From assembly GCF_001424835.1 (NCBI RefSeq), contig NZ_LMCQ01000003.1, positions 53,516-117,515 of the forward strand: DNA of 64,000 nt. Reading direction: 5' to 3'. Shown here piece by piece: positions 26,126-39,215 of the stretch (the first letter of the stretch is position 1; every line of letters begins with the position of its first letter). The translations under genes and the position numbers were made by a program. The notes below the pieces were generated by a model. It made no database searches. It was not told the DNA's origin and was given only the letters and a program-made list of their open reading frames with translations. Origin of the DNA: Variovorax sp. Root318D1. GTDB lineage: Bacteria; Pseudomonadota; Gammaproteobacteria; Burkholderiales; Burkholderiaceae_C.

Positions 26126-28561
26126 ATGAACACAAACTTCAGTCGCTTTCGCCTGCGTAGCGTTGCCGCGGTGGTGGCCAGCGCGCTGGCGGCCACGGCA
26201 GCTTGGGCCGTCGAGCCTTTCACGGTGCGCGACATTCGCGTCGAGGGCTTGCAGCGGGTCGAGCCCGGCACGATCTTCGCATCGCTGCCGCTGCGTGTCG
26301 GCGACACCTACAGCGACGAACGGGGCTCCGCTGCCATTCGCGCGCTGTTCGACCTGGGTTTGTTCAAGGACGTGCGCATCGACGTCAACGGCAACGTGCT
26401 GGTGGTGATCGTCGAAGAACGGCCCACCATTGCCGACGTCGACTTCGTCGGCACCAAGGAATTCGAAAAGGCCGCGCTCCAGAAAGCGCTGCGCGAAGTG
26501 GGCCTGGCCGATGGCCGGCCGTACGACAAGGCGCTGGCCGACCGGGCGGAGCAGGAGCTCAAGCGCCAGTACGTGAGCCGCAATCTCTACAACGCACAGG
26601 TCGTGACCACGGTCACGCCCATCGAGCGCAACCGCGTCAACCTCACTTTCACCGTGACCGAGGGCGACTCCGCCCGCATTCGCGAAGTGCGTGTGGTCGG
26701 CAACAAGGCATTCAGCGAATCGACCCTGCTGAGCCTGTTCGACCAGGACAGCGGCGGCTTCATGAGCTGGTACACCAAGTCCAACCAGTACTCGCGTTCG
26801 AAGCTCAACGCCGACCTGGAGACGCTTCGCTCGTACTACATCACGCGCGGCTACCTCGAATTCCGCATCGATTCGACCCAGGTCGCCATTTCGCCGGACC
26901 GCCAGGATATGTCGGTGACCGTCAACATCACCGAAGGCGAAAAGTTCGTGGTGGCGGGCGTCAAGCTCGACGGCAACTATCTTGGCCGCGACGAGGAGTT
27001 CAAGTCACTGGTGACTATCAAGCCGGGCGAGCCGTATAACGGCGAGCAGGTCACGGAAACCACCAAGGCCTTCACCGACTACTTCGGCACTTTCGGCTAC
27101 GCGTTCGCCCGCGTGCAGGCGCGCCCCGAAATCGACCGCGTGAACAACCGCGTCACGTTGACGCTGCAGGCCGAGCCTTCGCGCCGCGTCTACGTGCGCC
27201 GTGTGGCCGTGGGCGGCAACGCCAAGACGCGCGACGAAGTGATCCGGCGCGAGTTCCGCCAGTTCGAGGCCTCGTGGTATGACGGCGACAAGATCAAGCT
27301 CTCTCGCGACCGCGTGGACCGCCTCGGCTTTTTCACCGAAGTGAATGTCGAGACCCAGGAGATCCCAGGTTCGCCCGACCAGGTCGACCTGGTCGTCAAC
27401 GTGAACGAAAAGCCCACCGGCAGCCTTCAGCTCGGTGCCGGCTACTCCAGCGCTGAAAAGGTGGCTCTTACCTTCGGCATCTCGCAGGAGAACGTCTTCG
27501 GTTCGGGCAACTTCCTTGGCGTGCAGGTCAACACCAGCAAGTACAACCGCACGCTGTCGCTGACCACCACGGATCCGTACTTCACCAAGGACGGCATCTC
27601 GCGCACGATCAGCGTGTACCACACCACCACGCGTCCGTACTCCACCAACATCGACGGCGACTACAAGCTGGTCAACCAGGGCGCTTCGATCCGCTTTGGG
27701 GTGCCGTTCAGCGAAGTCGACACGGTCTTCTTCGGCGCCGGCCTCGAGCGCTACGCGTTCGATCCGAACACCTCGACCTCGTTCTCGGGGCTCTTCACGC
27801 CAGCGTCGTACCTGCGCTACTTCCAGTGCGCCAAGGATGCGACCGGCTTGTTCGTGACCGAGTGCGACCAGAAGAGCGTCTGGGGCGTGCCGCTCACCGT
27901 CGGCTGGGGCCGCGACAACCGCGACAGCGCGCTGGTTCCAACCACCGGACGCCTGCAGCGTGCCAACCTGGAGCTTGGTGTCGGCGGCGACATGCAGTAC
28001 ATCAAGACGAACTACCAGTACCAGCAGTTCTTCGCGATCAACAAGCAATACACCTTCGCCATCAACGCGGACGTGGGCTACGCCAAGCCGCTGGGCGGCA
28101 AGGTCTACCCGATCTTCAAGAACTTCTACGCCGGTGGCCTGGGTTCGATCCGCGGCTTCGAGCAGAACTCGCTCGGTCCGCGCGACGTGCCGCTGATCGG
28201 CCAGACCGAAGGCGCAGCGCTGGGCGGCACCAAGAAGGCTGTTTTCAATGCCGAGCTCAGCACGCCGTTCCCCGGCGCCGGCAATGACCGCACGCTGCGC
28301 CTTTACGGCTTCTTCGACGTCGGCAACGTGTTCGGCTCGCGCGCCGAAGGCCTCACCGACGAGCAGTACAAGGCCCAGAAGAAGCTGCGCGCCTCGGTTG
28401 GCCTGGGAATCAGCTGGATCTCGCCGCTGGGTCCGCTGCGCCTTGCCTACGCCTTCCCCATCAAATCCCAAAAGGAAGTGCTGGATCCGAATACCGGCTT
28501 CGTCTTGATCCCGAAGGATAGAATCCAGCGCTTGCAATTCCAGATTGGAACGTCTTTCTAA
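26126..28561 (+). CDS. bamA: Outer-membrane assembly factor BamA
   Basis: Central Omp85 protein that inserts beta-barrel proteins into the outer membrane. 811 aa: signal peptide to about residue 29 (cleavage after AAWA), five POTRA domains (about 30-430), then a 16-strand barrel. The loop-6 motif RGF is at residues 676-678 (SIRGFEQNSLGPRD), and the final strand ends in the aromatic C-terminal signal QIGTSF. Internal cysteines appear in a barrel loop (FQCAKDATG and TECDQK), which could form a disulfide. The stop TAA is followed directly by the ATG of skp. Confidence 0.98.
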   Translation: MNTNFSRFRLRSVAAVVASALAATAAWAVEPFTVRDIRVEGLQRVEPGTIFASLPLRVGDTYSDERGSAAIRALFDLGLFKDVRIDVNGNVLVVIVEERPTIADVDFVGTKEFEKAALQKALREVGLADGRPYDKALADRAEQELKRQYVSRNLYNAQVVTTVTPIERNRVNLTFTVTEGDSARIREVRVVGNKAFSESTLLSLFDQDSGGFMSWYTKSNQYSRSKLNADLETLRSYYITRGYLEFRIDSTQVAISPDRQDMSVTVNITEGEKFVVAGVKLDGNYLGRDEEFKSLVTIKPGEPYNGEQVTETTKAFTDYFGTFGYAFARVQARPEIDRVNNRVTLTLQAEPSRRVYVRRVAVGGNAKTRDEVIRREFRQFEASWYDGDKIKLSRDRVDRLGFFTEVNVETQEIPGSPDQVDLVVNVNEKPTGSLQLGAGYSSAEKVALTFGISQENVFGSGNFLGVQVNTSKYNRTLSLTTTDPYFTKDGISRTISVYHTTTRPYSTNIDGDYKLVNQGASIRFGVPFSEVDTVFFGAGLERYAFDPNTSTSFSGLFTPASYLRYFQCAKDATGLFVTECDQKSVWGVPLTVGWGRDNRDSALVPTTGRLQRANLELGVGGDMQYIKTNYQYQQFFAINKQYTFAINADVGYAKPLGGKVYPIFKNFYAGGLGSIRGFEQNSLGPRDVPLIGQTEGAALGGTKKAVFNAELSTPFPGAGNDRTLRLYGFFDVGNVFGSRAEGLTDEQYKAQKKLRASVGLGISWISPLGPLRLAYAFPIKSQKEVLDPNTGFVLIPKDRIQRLQFQIGTSF

Positions 28562-29107
28562 ATGAAGCATTTGATTCGCGCTGCGGCTGGCGCGTTGTTG
28601 ATTCCTGTTTTTGCACTGGTCGCCGTGCCCGCGGCCCAGGCGCAGGAAACCTTTCGCATCGGATTCGTGAATCCGGACCGCGTGCTGCGTGAAGCCCAGC
28701 CGGCCAAGGCCGCGCAAGCCAAGCTCGAGGCCGAGTTCCTCAAGCGCGAGAAAGATCTCACGACGCAGGGCGAGGCGCTGAAGACGGCCTCTGAAAAATT
28801 CGAGCGCGAGGCGCCCACCTTGTCCGAAACCCAGCGTGCTTCGCGCCAGCGCGCGCTGGTCGACCAGGACCGCGATTTCCAGCGGCGCCGCCGCGAGTTC
28901 CAGGAAGATCTCAATGCGCGCAAGAACGAAGAGCTCCAGCAGGTCTACGAGCGTGCCAACCGCGTGGTGAAGCAAGTGGCCGAGGCTGAAAAGTACGACG
29001 CGATCCTGCAGGAAGCGATCTACATCAATCCGAAGCACGACATCACGGACAAGGTGATCAAGGCGCTGAACGCCTCGGCTCCTTCTTCGGCAACGGGCGG
29101 CAAGTAA
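28562..29107 (+). CDS. skp: Periplasmic chaperone Skp (OmpH family)
   Basis: Trimeric jellyfish-shaped chaperone that keeps unfolded outer-membrane proteins soluble on the way to BamA. 181 aa: signal peptide to about residue 29 (PAAQAQ), a short body strand ([14 protein letters not shown]), then a long charged coiled coil (about 45-140), then a return to the body ([25 protein letters not shown]). The start codon abuts the bamA stop. Confidence 0.95.
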   Translation: MKHLIRAAAGALLIPVFALVAVPAAQAQETFRIGFVNPDRVLREAQPAKAAQAKLEAEFLKREKDLTTQGEALKTASEKFEREAPTLSETQRASRQRALVDQDRDFQRRRREFQEDLNARKNEELQQVYERANRVVKQVAEAEKYDAILQEAIYINPKHDITDKVIKALNASAPSSATGGK

Positions 29108-29123
29108 CGCCGCAAAAGACGGC

Positions 29124-30101
29124 GTGTCACTGCAGCTCGGAGCCATTGTCAGCGCCCTGGGGGGCGAGCTCCACGGGGACGCGGCGCTGTCCATCGAGCG
29201 GCTTGCGCCGCTCCAGAATGCGCAGGCCGATGCGCTCAGCTTCCTGAGCCATCCCAAATACCAGCAGGAACTGGCGGCCTCCAAGGCCGCCTGCGTGATC
29301 GTCTCGCCCGCCATGCGCGAAGCCGCGGCGGCACGCGGGGCGTACATCGTCGCTCCTGATCCCTACCTTTACTTTGCGCGCCTCACGCAGTTGTGGAAGG
29401 CGCACCATGCGCGTCCCGAGGCCGACCGCATCCATCCCTCGGCGGTGATCCATGCCGAAGCCCACGTGGACGCCACCGCGCGCATCGGCGCCTTGTGCGT
29501 GGTGGAGCGGGGCGCACGCATTGGCGCCGGCACGGTGCTGAAGTCGCGCGTGACGATCAGCGAAGACTGCGTGGTGGGCGAGCGCTGCCTGCTGCATCCC
29601 GGCGTGGTGATCGGCGCCGACGGCTTCGGCCTGGCGCCGCACCAGGGCACGTGGGTCAAGATCGAGCAACTGGGCGCGGTGCGCATCGGCAACGACGTCG
29701 AGATCGGCGCCAACACCTGCATCGACCGCGGCGCGCTCGACGACACCGTCATCGAAGATGGGGTCAAGCTCGACAACCTGATCCAGATCGGCCACAACGT
29801 GCGAGTCGGCAAGCACACGGCCATGGCCGGCTGCGTTGGCGTGGCGGGCAGCGCCACCATCGGGGCGCATTGCACGTTCGGCGGCGGCGCCATCGTGCTG
29901 GGCCATCTCACGGTTGCCGACGGCGTTCATGTGTCCGCCGCGACGGTGGTCACTCGCTCGATCCACAAGGCCGGGCAGTACACCGGCATGTTCCCCATCG
30001 ACGACAATGCGAGCTGGGAAAAAAATGCTGCAACGCTCAAGCAGTTGCACAGCCTGCGCGAACGACTCAAGGCGCTGGAAAAGGCCCCCCAGAAAAAGTG
30101 A
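29124..30101 (+). CDS. lpxD: UDP-3-O-acylglucosamine N-acyltransferase
   Basis: Third step of lipid A synthesis: transfers 3-hydroxyacyl from ACP to the UDP-3-O-acylglucosamine amine. 325 aa. N-terminal uridine-binding domain (about 1-100), then a left-handed beta helix of hexapeptide repeats (about 105-290, including the catalytic-His region [17 protein letters not shown]) and a C-terminal helix. Start is GTG at 29124. It lies 16 bp after skp and 23 bp before fabZ. Confidence 0.97.
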   Translation: MSLQLGAIVSALGGELHGDAALSIERLAPLQNAQADALSFLSHPKYQQELAASKAACVIVSPAMREAAAARGAYIVAPDPYLYFARLTQLWKAHHARPEADRIHPSAVIHAEAHVDATARIGALCVVERGARIGAGTVLKSRVTISEDCVVGERCLLHPGVVIGADGFGLAPHQGTWVKIEQLGAVRIGNDVEIGANTCIDRGALDDTVIEDGVKLDNLIQIGHNVRVGKHTAMAGCVGVAGSATIGAHCTFGGGAIVLGHLTVADGVHVSAATVVTRSIHKAGQYTGMFPIDDNASWEKNAATLKQLHSLRERLKALEKAPQKK

Positions 30102-30124
30102 AGACGATGCAGGAACAGAAAATC

Positions 30125-30574
30125 ATGACGACGACGCTCGATATCCATCAAATCCTCAAGCTGCTGCCCCACCGCTATCCGTTTCTGCTGGTGGATCGCG
30201 TGCTGGGCATGGAAAAGGGCAAGCGCATCACGGCGCTCAAGAACGTGACGATGAACGAGCCGTTCTTCAACGGCCACTTTCCCCATCGCCCGGTCATGCC
30301 GGGCGTGCTGATGCTCGAAGCGATGGCGCAGGCCGCGGCGTTGCTGTCGTTCCATTCGCTGGACATCGTGCCCGACGACAACACGGTCTACTACTTTGCT
30401 GCCATCGACGGCGCGCGCTTCAAGCGCCCCGTGGAGCCCGGCGACCAGCTCACGCTCGAGGTTGAAATCGAGCGCATGAAGGCCGGCATCTCCAAGTTCA
30501 AGGGCCGCGCCCTGGTTGGTAGCGAGCTTGCCTGCGAGGCCACGCTGATGTGCGCCATGCGCCAGATCAACTGA
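30125..30574 (+). CDS. fabZ: 3-hydroxyacyl-ACP dehydratase FabZ
   Basis: Dehydrates 3-hydroxyacyl-ACP in fatty-acid elongation and so competes with lipid A synthesis for the same substrate. 149 aa hotdog fold. The catalytic His is in [12 protein letters not shown] and the catalytic Glu in [22 protein letters not shown] opens the domain. The ATG at 30125 is chosen with AGGA upstream; an in-frame ATG at 30107 is possible. Confidence 0.97.
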   Translation: MTTTLDIHQILKLLPHRYPFLLVDRVLGMEKGKRITALKNVTMNEPFFNGHFPHRPVMPGVLMLEAMAQAAALLSFHSLDIVPDDNTVYYFAAIDGARFKRPVEPGDQLTLEVEIERMKAGISKFKGRALVGSELACEATLMCAMRQIN

Positions 30575-30597
30575 TCCTGCGGCGGTTACGACAAGGC

Positions 30598-31386
30598 ATG
30601 ACGCAGGTTCATTCGACAGCGCTCATCGACCCGAAGGCAGAACTGGACGCCTCGGTTTCGGTGGGGCCCTACACCATCGTCGGTCCGCACGTGCGGATCG
30701 GTGCCGGCACGACCATTGGTGCGCATTGCGTGATCGAGGGTCGCACCACCATCGGCCGCGACAACCGGATCTTTCAGTTTTCGTCGATCGGCGCCGTGCC
30801 GCAAGACAAGAAATACGCCGGCGAGCCGACCGAGCTGGTCATTGGCGACCGCAACGTCATTCGCGAGTTCTGCACCTTCAACCTCGGCGTACCGGGGGCC
30901 GGCGGCATCACGCGGGTGGGCAACGACAACTGGATCATGGCGTACACGCACATCGCGCACGACTGCCGTGTCGACGACCACACCACGCTGGCCAACAACA
31001 CCACGCTGGCGGGCCACGTGCACCTGGCCGATTGGGTCACCATCGGCGGACTGACCGGCATTCATCAGTTCGTCTCGGTGGGCGCCCACGCGATGGTGGG
31101 CTTTGCCAGTGCGGTGTCGCAGGATGTGCCTCCCTTCATGCTGGTCGACGGCAATCCATTGGCGGTGCGCGGCTTCAATCTGGTCGGCCTGCGCCGCCGC
31201 GATTTTTCGGCGCCGCGCCTTGCCGCGGTCAAACAGATGCACCGCCTGCTGTACCGGCAGGGCAAGACACTCGAAGAGGCTCGGGCCGGAATCGCCGCAC
31301 TGGCGGCCGATACCCCCGAGGCAGCCGAGGACGTGGCGCTGATGGAGCGCTTCCTGGCCAATTCGACGCGCGGCATCGCGCGTTGA
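30598..31386 (+). CDS. lpxA: UDP-N-acetylglucosamine acyltransferase
   Basis: First step of lipid A synthesis. 262 aa: left-handed beta helix of hexapeptide repeats (about 1-190) with the catalytic-His region [19 protein letters not shown], and a C-terminal helical domain with [27 protein letters not shown] sequence. [22 protein letters not shown] is highly characteristic. It begins 23 bp after fabZ and is followed by lpxB after 13 bp. Confidence 0.98.
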   Translation: MTQVHSTALIDPKAELDASVSVGPYTIVGPHVRIGAGTTIGAHCVIEGRTTIGRDNRIFQFSSIGAVPQDKKYAGEPTELVIGDRNVIREFCTFNLGVPGAGGITRVGNDNWIMAYTHIAHDCRVDDHTTLANNTTLAGHVHLADWVTIGGLTGIHQFVSVGAHAMVGFASAVSQDVPPFMLVDGNPLAVRGFNLVGLRRRDFSAPRLAAVKQMHRLLYRQGKTLEEARAGIAALAADTPEAAEDVALMERFLANSTRGIAR

Positions 31387-31399
31387 AGTAGCTGTCGGC

Positions 31400-32548
31400 A
31401 TGGACAAGGACGAACAGCGGCGGTTCGCGCTGGTCGCGGGCGAAGCGTCCGGCGACCTGCTCGCGGGCCTGCTTCTCGATGGCCTGCAGGCGCGTTGGCC
31501 TTCGCTCCAGACGGTGGGCATCGGCGGGCCACGCATGCTTGCGCATGGCCTGCAGAGCTGGTGGCCGCAAGAAAAACTGGCCGTGCGTGGCTACATCGAG
31601 GTGCTGCGCCACTATGCCGAGATCGCAGGCATTCGACGCCAGCTCAAGGCGCGGCTGCTGCGCGAATGGCCGGAGCTTTTCATCGGTGTCGATGCCCCCG
31701 ATTTCAACCTCGATCTCGAGGCGGGGTTGCGGGCCCGCGGCATGAAGACCGTGCATTTCGTCTGTCCCTCGATCTGGGCATGGCGCCCGGACCGCGTCGA
31801 AAAGATCCGTGCCGCGGCCGACCATGTGCTGTGCATCTTTCCGTTCGAGCCTGCGCTGCTTGCAGGGCACGGCGTGCAGGGCAGCTACGTCGGCCATCCG
31901 TTGGCCAACGTGATTCCCATGGCGCCAGATCGTGGCGCGGCCCGTGCCGCATTGGGCTTGGCACCGGATGCGGAAGTCGTCGCCTTGCTGCCCGGCAGCC
32001 GCCGGTCGGAAGTGCGCTATTTGGCAGCCCGGTTCTTTGCCGCCGCCGCGCAAATGCTGAAGGCACGGCCCGCGCTCCAGTTTGTCGCACCCATCCTTCC
32101 GGGCCTGCGCGTCGAGGTGGAAGCCTTGCTGCAGGCCAGCGGCATCGCTGACCGCGTGATGCTGCTCGATGGCCAGTCGCACGCCGCGCTGGCGGCCTGT
32201 GACGTCACACTGATCGCCAGCGGAACCGCGACGCTGGAGGCGGCCTTGTTCAAGCGCCCGATGGTCATTGCCTACAACATGAACGCGCTGTCGTGGCGCC
32301 TCATGCAGCGCAAGCAACTCCAGCCCTGGGTGGGCTTGCCCAATATTCTGTCCCGTGAATTCGTCGTGCCCGAGCTGTTGCAGGATTCGGCCACGCCGCA
32401 AGCGCTGGCCCAAGCCACGCTCGACTGGCTTGACGCACCTGAAAAGACGCGGGCGCTGCAACAAAAATTTTCAGAGCTGCACGTGCAACTGCAGCGCGAT
32501 ACGCCGACACTTTGCGCCGATGCGATCCAGAAAGTTCTTGAAGGCTGA
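31400..32548 (+). CDS. lpxB: Lipid-A-disaccharide synthase
   Basis: Peripheral inner-membrane glycosyltransferase (GT19) that joins UDP-diacylglucosamine and lipid X. 382 aa. Markers: [16 protein letters not shown] at the start, [36 protein letters not shown] and [10 protein letters not shown]. Its 3' end overlaps the proposed start of rnhB by 29 bp. Confidence 0.97.
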   Translation: MDKDEQRRFALVAGEASGDLLAGLLLDGLQARWPSLQTVGIGGPRMLAHGLQSWWPQEKLAVRGYIEVLRHYAEIAGIRRQLKARLLREWPELFIGVDAPDFNLDLEAGLRARGMKTVHFVCPSIWAWRPDRVEKIRAAADHVLCIFPFEPALLAGHGVQGSYVGHPLANVIPMAPDRGAARAALGLAPDAEVVALLPGSRRSEVRYLAARFFAAAAQMLKARPALQFVAPILPGLRVEVEALLQASGIADRVMLLDGQSHAALAACDVTLIASGTATLEAALFKRPMVIAYNMNALSWRLMQRKQLQPWVGLPNILSREFVVPELLQDSATPQALAQATLDWLDAPEKTRALQQKFSELHVQLQRDTPTLCADAIQKVLEG

Positions 32549-33239
32549 GCAGGCTGCCCTCGTGTGGGACGCTCCGGGCCTCGTTGCGGGCGTGGACGAG
32601 GCGGGCCGCGGCCCGCTTGCCGGACCTGTGGTCGCGGCAGCCGTCATCCTTGACGACAAGCGCCCGATCCGGGGCCTTGCTGATTCCAAGACGCTTACGC
32701 CGCTGCAGCGCGAACGCCTGAACGACCAGATCCTGGCCAAGGCCCTGTGCTGCTCGGTGGCGCAGGCCAGCGTGGAAGAAATCGACACCCACAACATCCT
32801 GCAGGCCACCATGATCGCAATGCGCCGCGCGGTCGAGGGCCTGCGCTTGAAGCCGGCCAAGGTGCTGGTCGATGGCAACCGCTTGCCGACGCTCGACGTG
32901 CTGGCCGAAGCCATCGTCAATGGAGACGCCCGGATCAAGGCAATTTCCGCTGCATCGATTCTTGCCAAGGTCCATCGCGACCGCCTGTGCCAGCAGCTGC
33001 ACGTCGAGTTCCCCCTTTACGGATTTGCCGGCCACAAGGGCTATGGCACGCCGGAGCATCTGGAGGCGCTGTTGCGCCACGGGGCATGCGTTCATCACCG
33101 GCGGTCGTTCAGTCCGGTTGCCGCGGCGCTGGCGCGCACGATGGGTGAGGCCGCCGCGCTGGACGAAGCCGCCCTGCCGACGCCGGCGCTGATTGCAACG
33201 GTCGAAACCGTGCATCTCGACCTGCGCGCCGAGCCCTGA
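32520..33239 (+). CDS. rnhB: Ribonuclease HII
   Basis: Removes ribonucleotides from DNA and RNA from RNA-DNA hybrids, cytosolic. 239 aa. The active-site acids are in [19 protein letters not shown] (Asp-Glu) and in LVDGNRLP, with [12 protein letters not shown] following. The ATG at 32520 overlaps lpxB by 29 bp; GTG at 32562 is an alternative that would remove 14 non-conserved residues. The C-terminal 35 residues extend past the domain. It is part of the lpxB-rnhB-methyltransferase run. Confidence 0.95.
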   Translation: MRSRKFLKAEQAALVWDAPGLVAGVDEAGRGPLAGPVVAAAVILDDKRPIRGLADSKTLTPLQRERLNDQILAKALCCSVAQASVEEIDTHNILQATMIAMRRAVEGLRLKPAKVLVDGNRLPTLDVLAEAIVNGDARIKAISAASILAKVHRDRLCQQLHVEFPLYGFAGHKGYGTPEHLEALLRHGACVHHRRSFSPVAAALARTMGEAAALDEAALPTPALIATVETVHLDLRAEP

Positions 33240-33247
33240 GCCGCGAA

Positions 33248-34042
33248 ATGACCACTCCTGACGGCGTGAGCCACATCAGCTCGCGCGACAACCCGCTGCT
33301 CAAAGACTTGCGCAAGCTGGCCCAGGACCCGGGCGCCTACCGCAAGCTCGGCCGCGTGTGGCTCGAAGGCGACCATCTCTGCCGCGCAGCGTTGGCGCGG
33401 GGAGTCAAGCCCGCCATTGCCGTTTTTTCGGAGACATATTGGCCGTTGGCTCCCGCCGAGTGGGCGAATTCCGCTACTAAAACCGTAGTGGTTTCCGACG
33501 AACTCCTGCGCGCTGCCAGCGGGCTGGAGTCGCCGGCACCCATGGGATTCGTGCTTGAACTGCCTTCCCGGCCCGCGCTGCTGCCCAACGCGCCGAGCGT
33601 CGTGCTCGACCGGCTGCAGGATGCCGGCAATGCCGGATCCATCTTGCGCAGCGCAGCGGCCTTCGGTTTCAAACAGGTGATCGCGCTCAAGGGCACGGCG
33701 GCGCTGTGGGCGCCGAAGGTGCTGCGCGCCGGCATGGGCGCGCACTTTGGCCTCCGGCTGATCGAAGGCGTCGAGGCGGACGCGCTCGACGAGCTGAAGG
33801 TGCCGCTGGTGGCCACCAGTTCTCACCGGGGCGAATGGCTGCATCAGGCGCGCTTGCCAAGCCCGTGCGCCTGGCTGATGGGCCACGAGGGGCAGGGCGT
33901 TTCGCCGGCACTCGAAGCACGGGCAACGCACCTCATCCGCATTGCGCAGCCGGGCGGCGAGGAGTCGCTGAACGTGGCCGCCGCGGCGGCCATCTGCCTG
34001 CACGCGAGCGGCGCGGCCGGGCTCGGGCAGGCCGTTTCCTGA
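33248..34042 (+). CDS. TrmH-family (SpoU) RNA 2'-O-methyltransferase
   Basis: 264 aa SPOUT methyltransferase; the RNA target is not clear. An N-terminal substrate-binding domain (about 10-95) precedes the SPOUT domain (about 110-260): VVLDRLQDAGNAGSILRSAAAFG, then LMGHEGQGVS and LIRIAQPGGEESLNVAAAAAICLH, the knot that binds S-adenosylmethionine. It starts 9 bp after rnhB. An AT-rich imperfect palindrome interrupts the linker at 33471-33491. Confidence 0.9.
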   Translation: MTTPDGVSHISSRDNPLLKDLRKLAQDPGAYRKLGRVWLEGDHLCRAALARGVKPAIAVFSETYWPLAPAEWANSATKTVVVSDELLRAASGLESPAPMGFVLELPSRPALLPNAPSVVLDRLQDAGNAGSILRSAAAFGFKQVIALKGTAALWAPKVLRAGMGAHFGLRLIEGVEADALDELKVPLVATSSHRGEWLHQARLPSPCAWLMGHEGQGVSPALEARATHLIRIAQPGGEESLNVAAAAAICLHASGAAGLGQAVS

Positions 34043-34116
34043 TTTGCCGATGCCGTAAAGGCATGAGCAGCGTATGTTTTACGGTCCCGCACGGCGGGAG
34101 AGCGATGCCGCCGGGC

Positions 34117-34122
34117 TACAAT
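34117..34122 (+). promoter_or_regulatory. Possible -10 element for carA
   Basis: TACAAT in GGGCTACAATCGGGG, 118 bp before the carA start, in the 198-bp interval after the methyltransferase gene. No convincing -35 is seen. A small hairpin, ATGCC/GGCAT, lies near 34049-34063. Confidence 0.35.
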
Positions 34123-34240
34123 CGGGGGCTTACTCGCAATAGCGTCGCCCGGCCGCCTTCAACGCCATCTTTCCCTTAAGCAGCAGTCCGCAGGCAACGC
34201 GCCTGGGGCTCCGGGCGACCGTAACCATCCGGAGAACCCA

Positions 34241-35410
34241 GTGCTTTTGTCTCTCAAGGGAAGTTTCCCGCCCGCCATCCTGGCGCTCGCAGACGGCACG
34301 GTCTTTCAAGGCAATTCGATCGGAGCCATCGGCTCCACGACCGGTGAAGTGGTGTTCAACACCTCCATGACCGGTTACCAGGAAATCCTCACCGACCCGA
34401 GTTACTGCCAGCAGATCGTGACACTCACGTATCCGCACATCGGCAACTACGGCGTCAACGGGGAAGACATCGAAGCCGACAAGATCCATGCCGCTGGCCT
34501 GATCATCAAAGACCTGCCGCTCGTCGCGTCCAATTTCCGCAAGACGGCCACGCTGAGCGAATACCTCGTGGCCGGCAAGACGGTGGCCATTGCCAACATC
34601 GACACCCGCAAGCTGACCCGCCACCTGCGCACCCATGGCGCGCAGAACGGCTGCATCCTGGGCCTCGCCGCGGGTGAGGCGGTCACGCAGGCGCTGATCG
34701 ACAAGGCCATTGCCGCCGCCAAGGGCGCGCCCAACATGGCCGGGCTTGATCTGGCCAAGGTCGTTTCGGTGAAGCAAACCTACGAGTGGACCGAAACCGA
34801 GTGGAAGCTGGGCGCGGGCTACGGCGTGCAGATCACGCCCAAGTTCCATGTCGTGGCTTTCGACTACGGCGTCAAGAAGAACATCCTGCGCATGATCGCG
34901 CAGCGCGGCGCCCGCATCACCGTGGTGCCGGCCCAAACGCCTGCCGCCGATGTGCTCAAGCTCAAACCCGACGGCATCTTCCTGGCCAACGGCCCGGGCG
35001 ACCCGGAGCCCTGCGACTACGCGATTAGCGCGGTCAAGGAACTCATCGAGACCGGCATTCCCACCTTCGGCATCTGCCTGGGACACCAGATCATGGCGCT
35101 GGCCTCGGGTGCGAAGACCTTCAAGATGAAGTTCGGCCACCACGGCGCGAACCATCCGGTGAAAGACCTGGACAACGGCCGCGTGAGCATCACGAGCCAG
35201 AACCACGGTTTCGCGGTCGACGAGAAGTCGCTGCCGGCCAATCTGCGCGCCACCCACATCAGCCTGTTCGACAACACGCTGCAAGGCCTCGCACGCACCG
35301 ACAAGCCGGCGTTCTGCTTCCAGGGCCACCCTGAAGCCTCGCCCGGCCCGCACGACATCGGCTACCTGTTCGACCGCTTCACCGCGCTCATGGAGCAGGC
35401 ACGTGGCTGA
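34241..35410 (+). CDS. carA: Carbamoyl-phosphate synthase small subunit (glutaminase)
   Basis: Hydrolyses glutamine and feeds ammonia to CarB for carbamoyl phosphate, used in arginine and pyrimidine synthesis. 389 aa. The N-terminal domain has [10 protein letters not shown] and [17 protein letters not shown]; the class I glutaminase domain has the nucleophile Cys279 (FGICLGHQ) and the His/Glu pair in [11 protein letters not shown]. Start is GTG at 34241 after GGAG. Unusually, it is followed not by carB but by an overlapping ORF6N-domain gene. Confidence 0.98.
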   Translation: MLLSLKGSFPPAILALADGTVFQGNSIGAIGSTTGEVVFNTSMTGYQEILTDPSYCQQIVTLTYPHIGNYGVNGEDIEADKIHAAGLIIKDLPLVASNFRKTATLSEYLVAGKTVAIANIDTRKLTRHLRTHGAQNGCILGLAAGEAVTQALIDKAIAAAKGAPNMAGLDLAKVVSVKQTYEWTETEWKLGAGYGVQITPKFHVVAFDYGVKKNILRMIAQRGARITVVPAQTPAADVLKLKPDGIFLANGPGDPEPCDYAISAVKELIETGIPTFGICLGHQIMALASGAKTFKMKFGHHGANHPVKDLDNGRVSITSQNHGFAVDEKSLPANLRATHISLFDNTLQGLARTDKPAFCFQGHPEASPGPHDIGYLFDRFTALMEQARG

Positions 35411-35960
35411 TGCGCCCGCGGTGCTCGACGTCTCGGTCATCGCCGCCTTGCGCGATGCCGAGGGCAAGATCTATGTGCTGCGCGGCCTGAAGGTCATGCT
35501 GGCGCAAGATCTTGCCGCGCTCTATGGCGTCGAGACCCGGGTGTTGTTGCAGGCCATGCGCCGCAACCTTGATCGTTTTCCGGCTGATTTCGCCTTCATC
35601 CTGGAGGACCAGGATCTCGAGAATTTGAAATCACAACTTGTGATCTCAAAACCCGAGAAGCCGGGCTCGGGCGGCGCGCGCTACCGAAGCGTGGCGTTCA
35701 CCGAACAGGGCGTTGCCATGTTGTCGAGCGTGCTGCGCAGCGAACGCGCCGTGGCCGTCAACATCGAGATCATGCGTACCTTCGTCAAGCTGCGCAGCAT
35801 GCTGTCGGAGCACGCCGATCTCAAGCGCAAGCTGAACGCGCTGGAACAGCGATACGACCAGAACTTTCGCGATGTATTCAACGCGATCCATCAACTGATG
35901 GATGAGCCGAAGCCGGGCGCCTACAGCGGCCGCGGCATCGGTTTCACCAAGGACAAATAA
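35403..35960 (+). CDS. ORF6N-domain protein inserted between carA and carB
   Basis: 185 aa. Residues about 18-105 match the ORF6N domain of phage antirepressors and KilA-N-like proteins: [68 protein letters not shown] and [16 protein letters not shown] (each read in parts). The rest is a coiled coil ([17 protein letters not shown]) and a basic, Gly-rich tail. The start is GTG at 35403, overlapping the carA stop by 8 bp, and its stop is 1 bp before the carB ATG, so it is fully embedded in the operon. The DNA-binding role is known for the family only; function here is unknown. Confidence 0.9.
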   Translation: MADAPAVLDVSVIAALRDAEGKIYVLRGLKVMLAQDLAALYGVETRVLLQAMRRNLDRFPADFAFILEDQDLENLKSQLVISKPEKPGSGGARYRSVAFTEQGVAMLSSVLRSERAVAVNIEIMRTFVKLRSMLSEHADLKRKLNALEQRYDQNFRDVFNAIHQLMDEPKPGAYSGRGIGFTKDK

Positions 35961-35961
35961 G

Positions 35962-39210
<3,249 letters not shown>

Positions 39211-39215
39211 GCGTC

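Noticed and set aside
35403..35960. ORF6N gene as a sign of a prophage
   Set aside because: No other phage gene, attachment site or tRNA junction is nearby and carA and carB are intact, so it is a lone gene.
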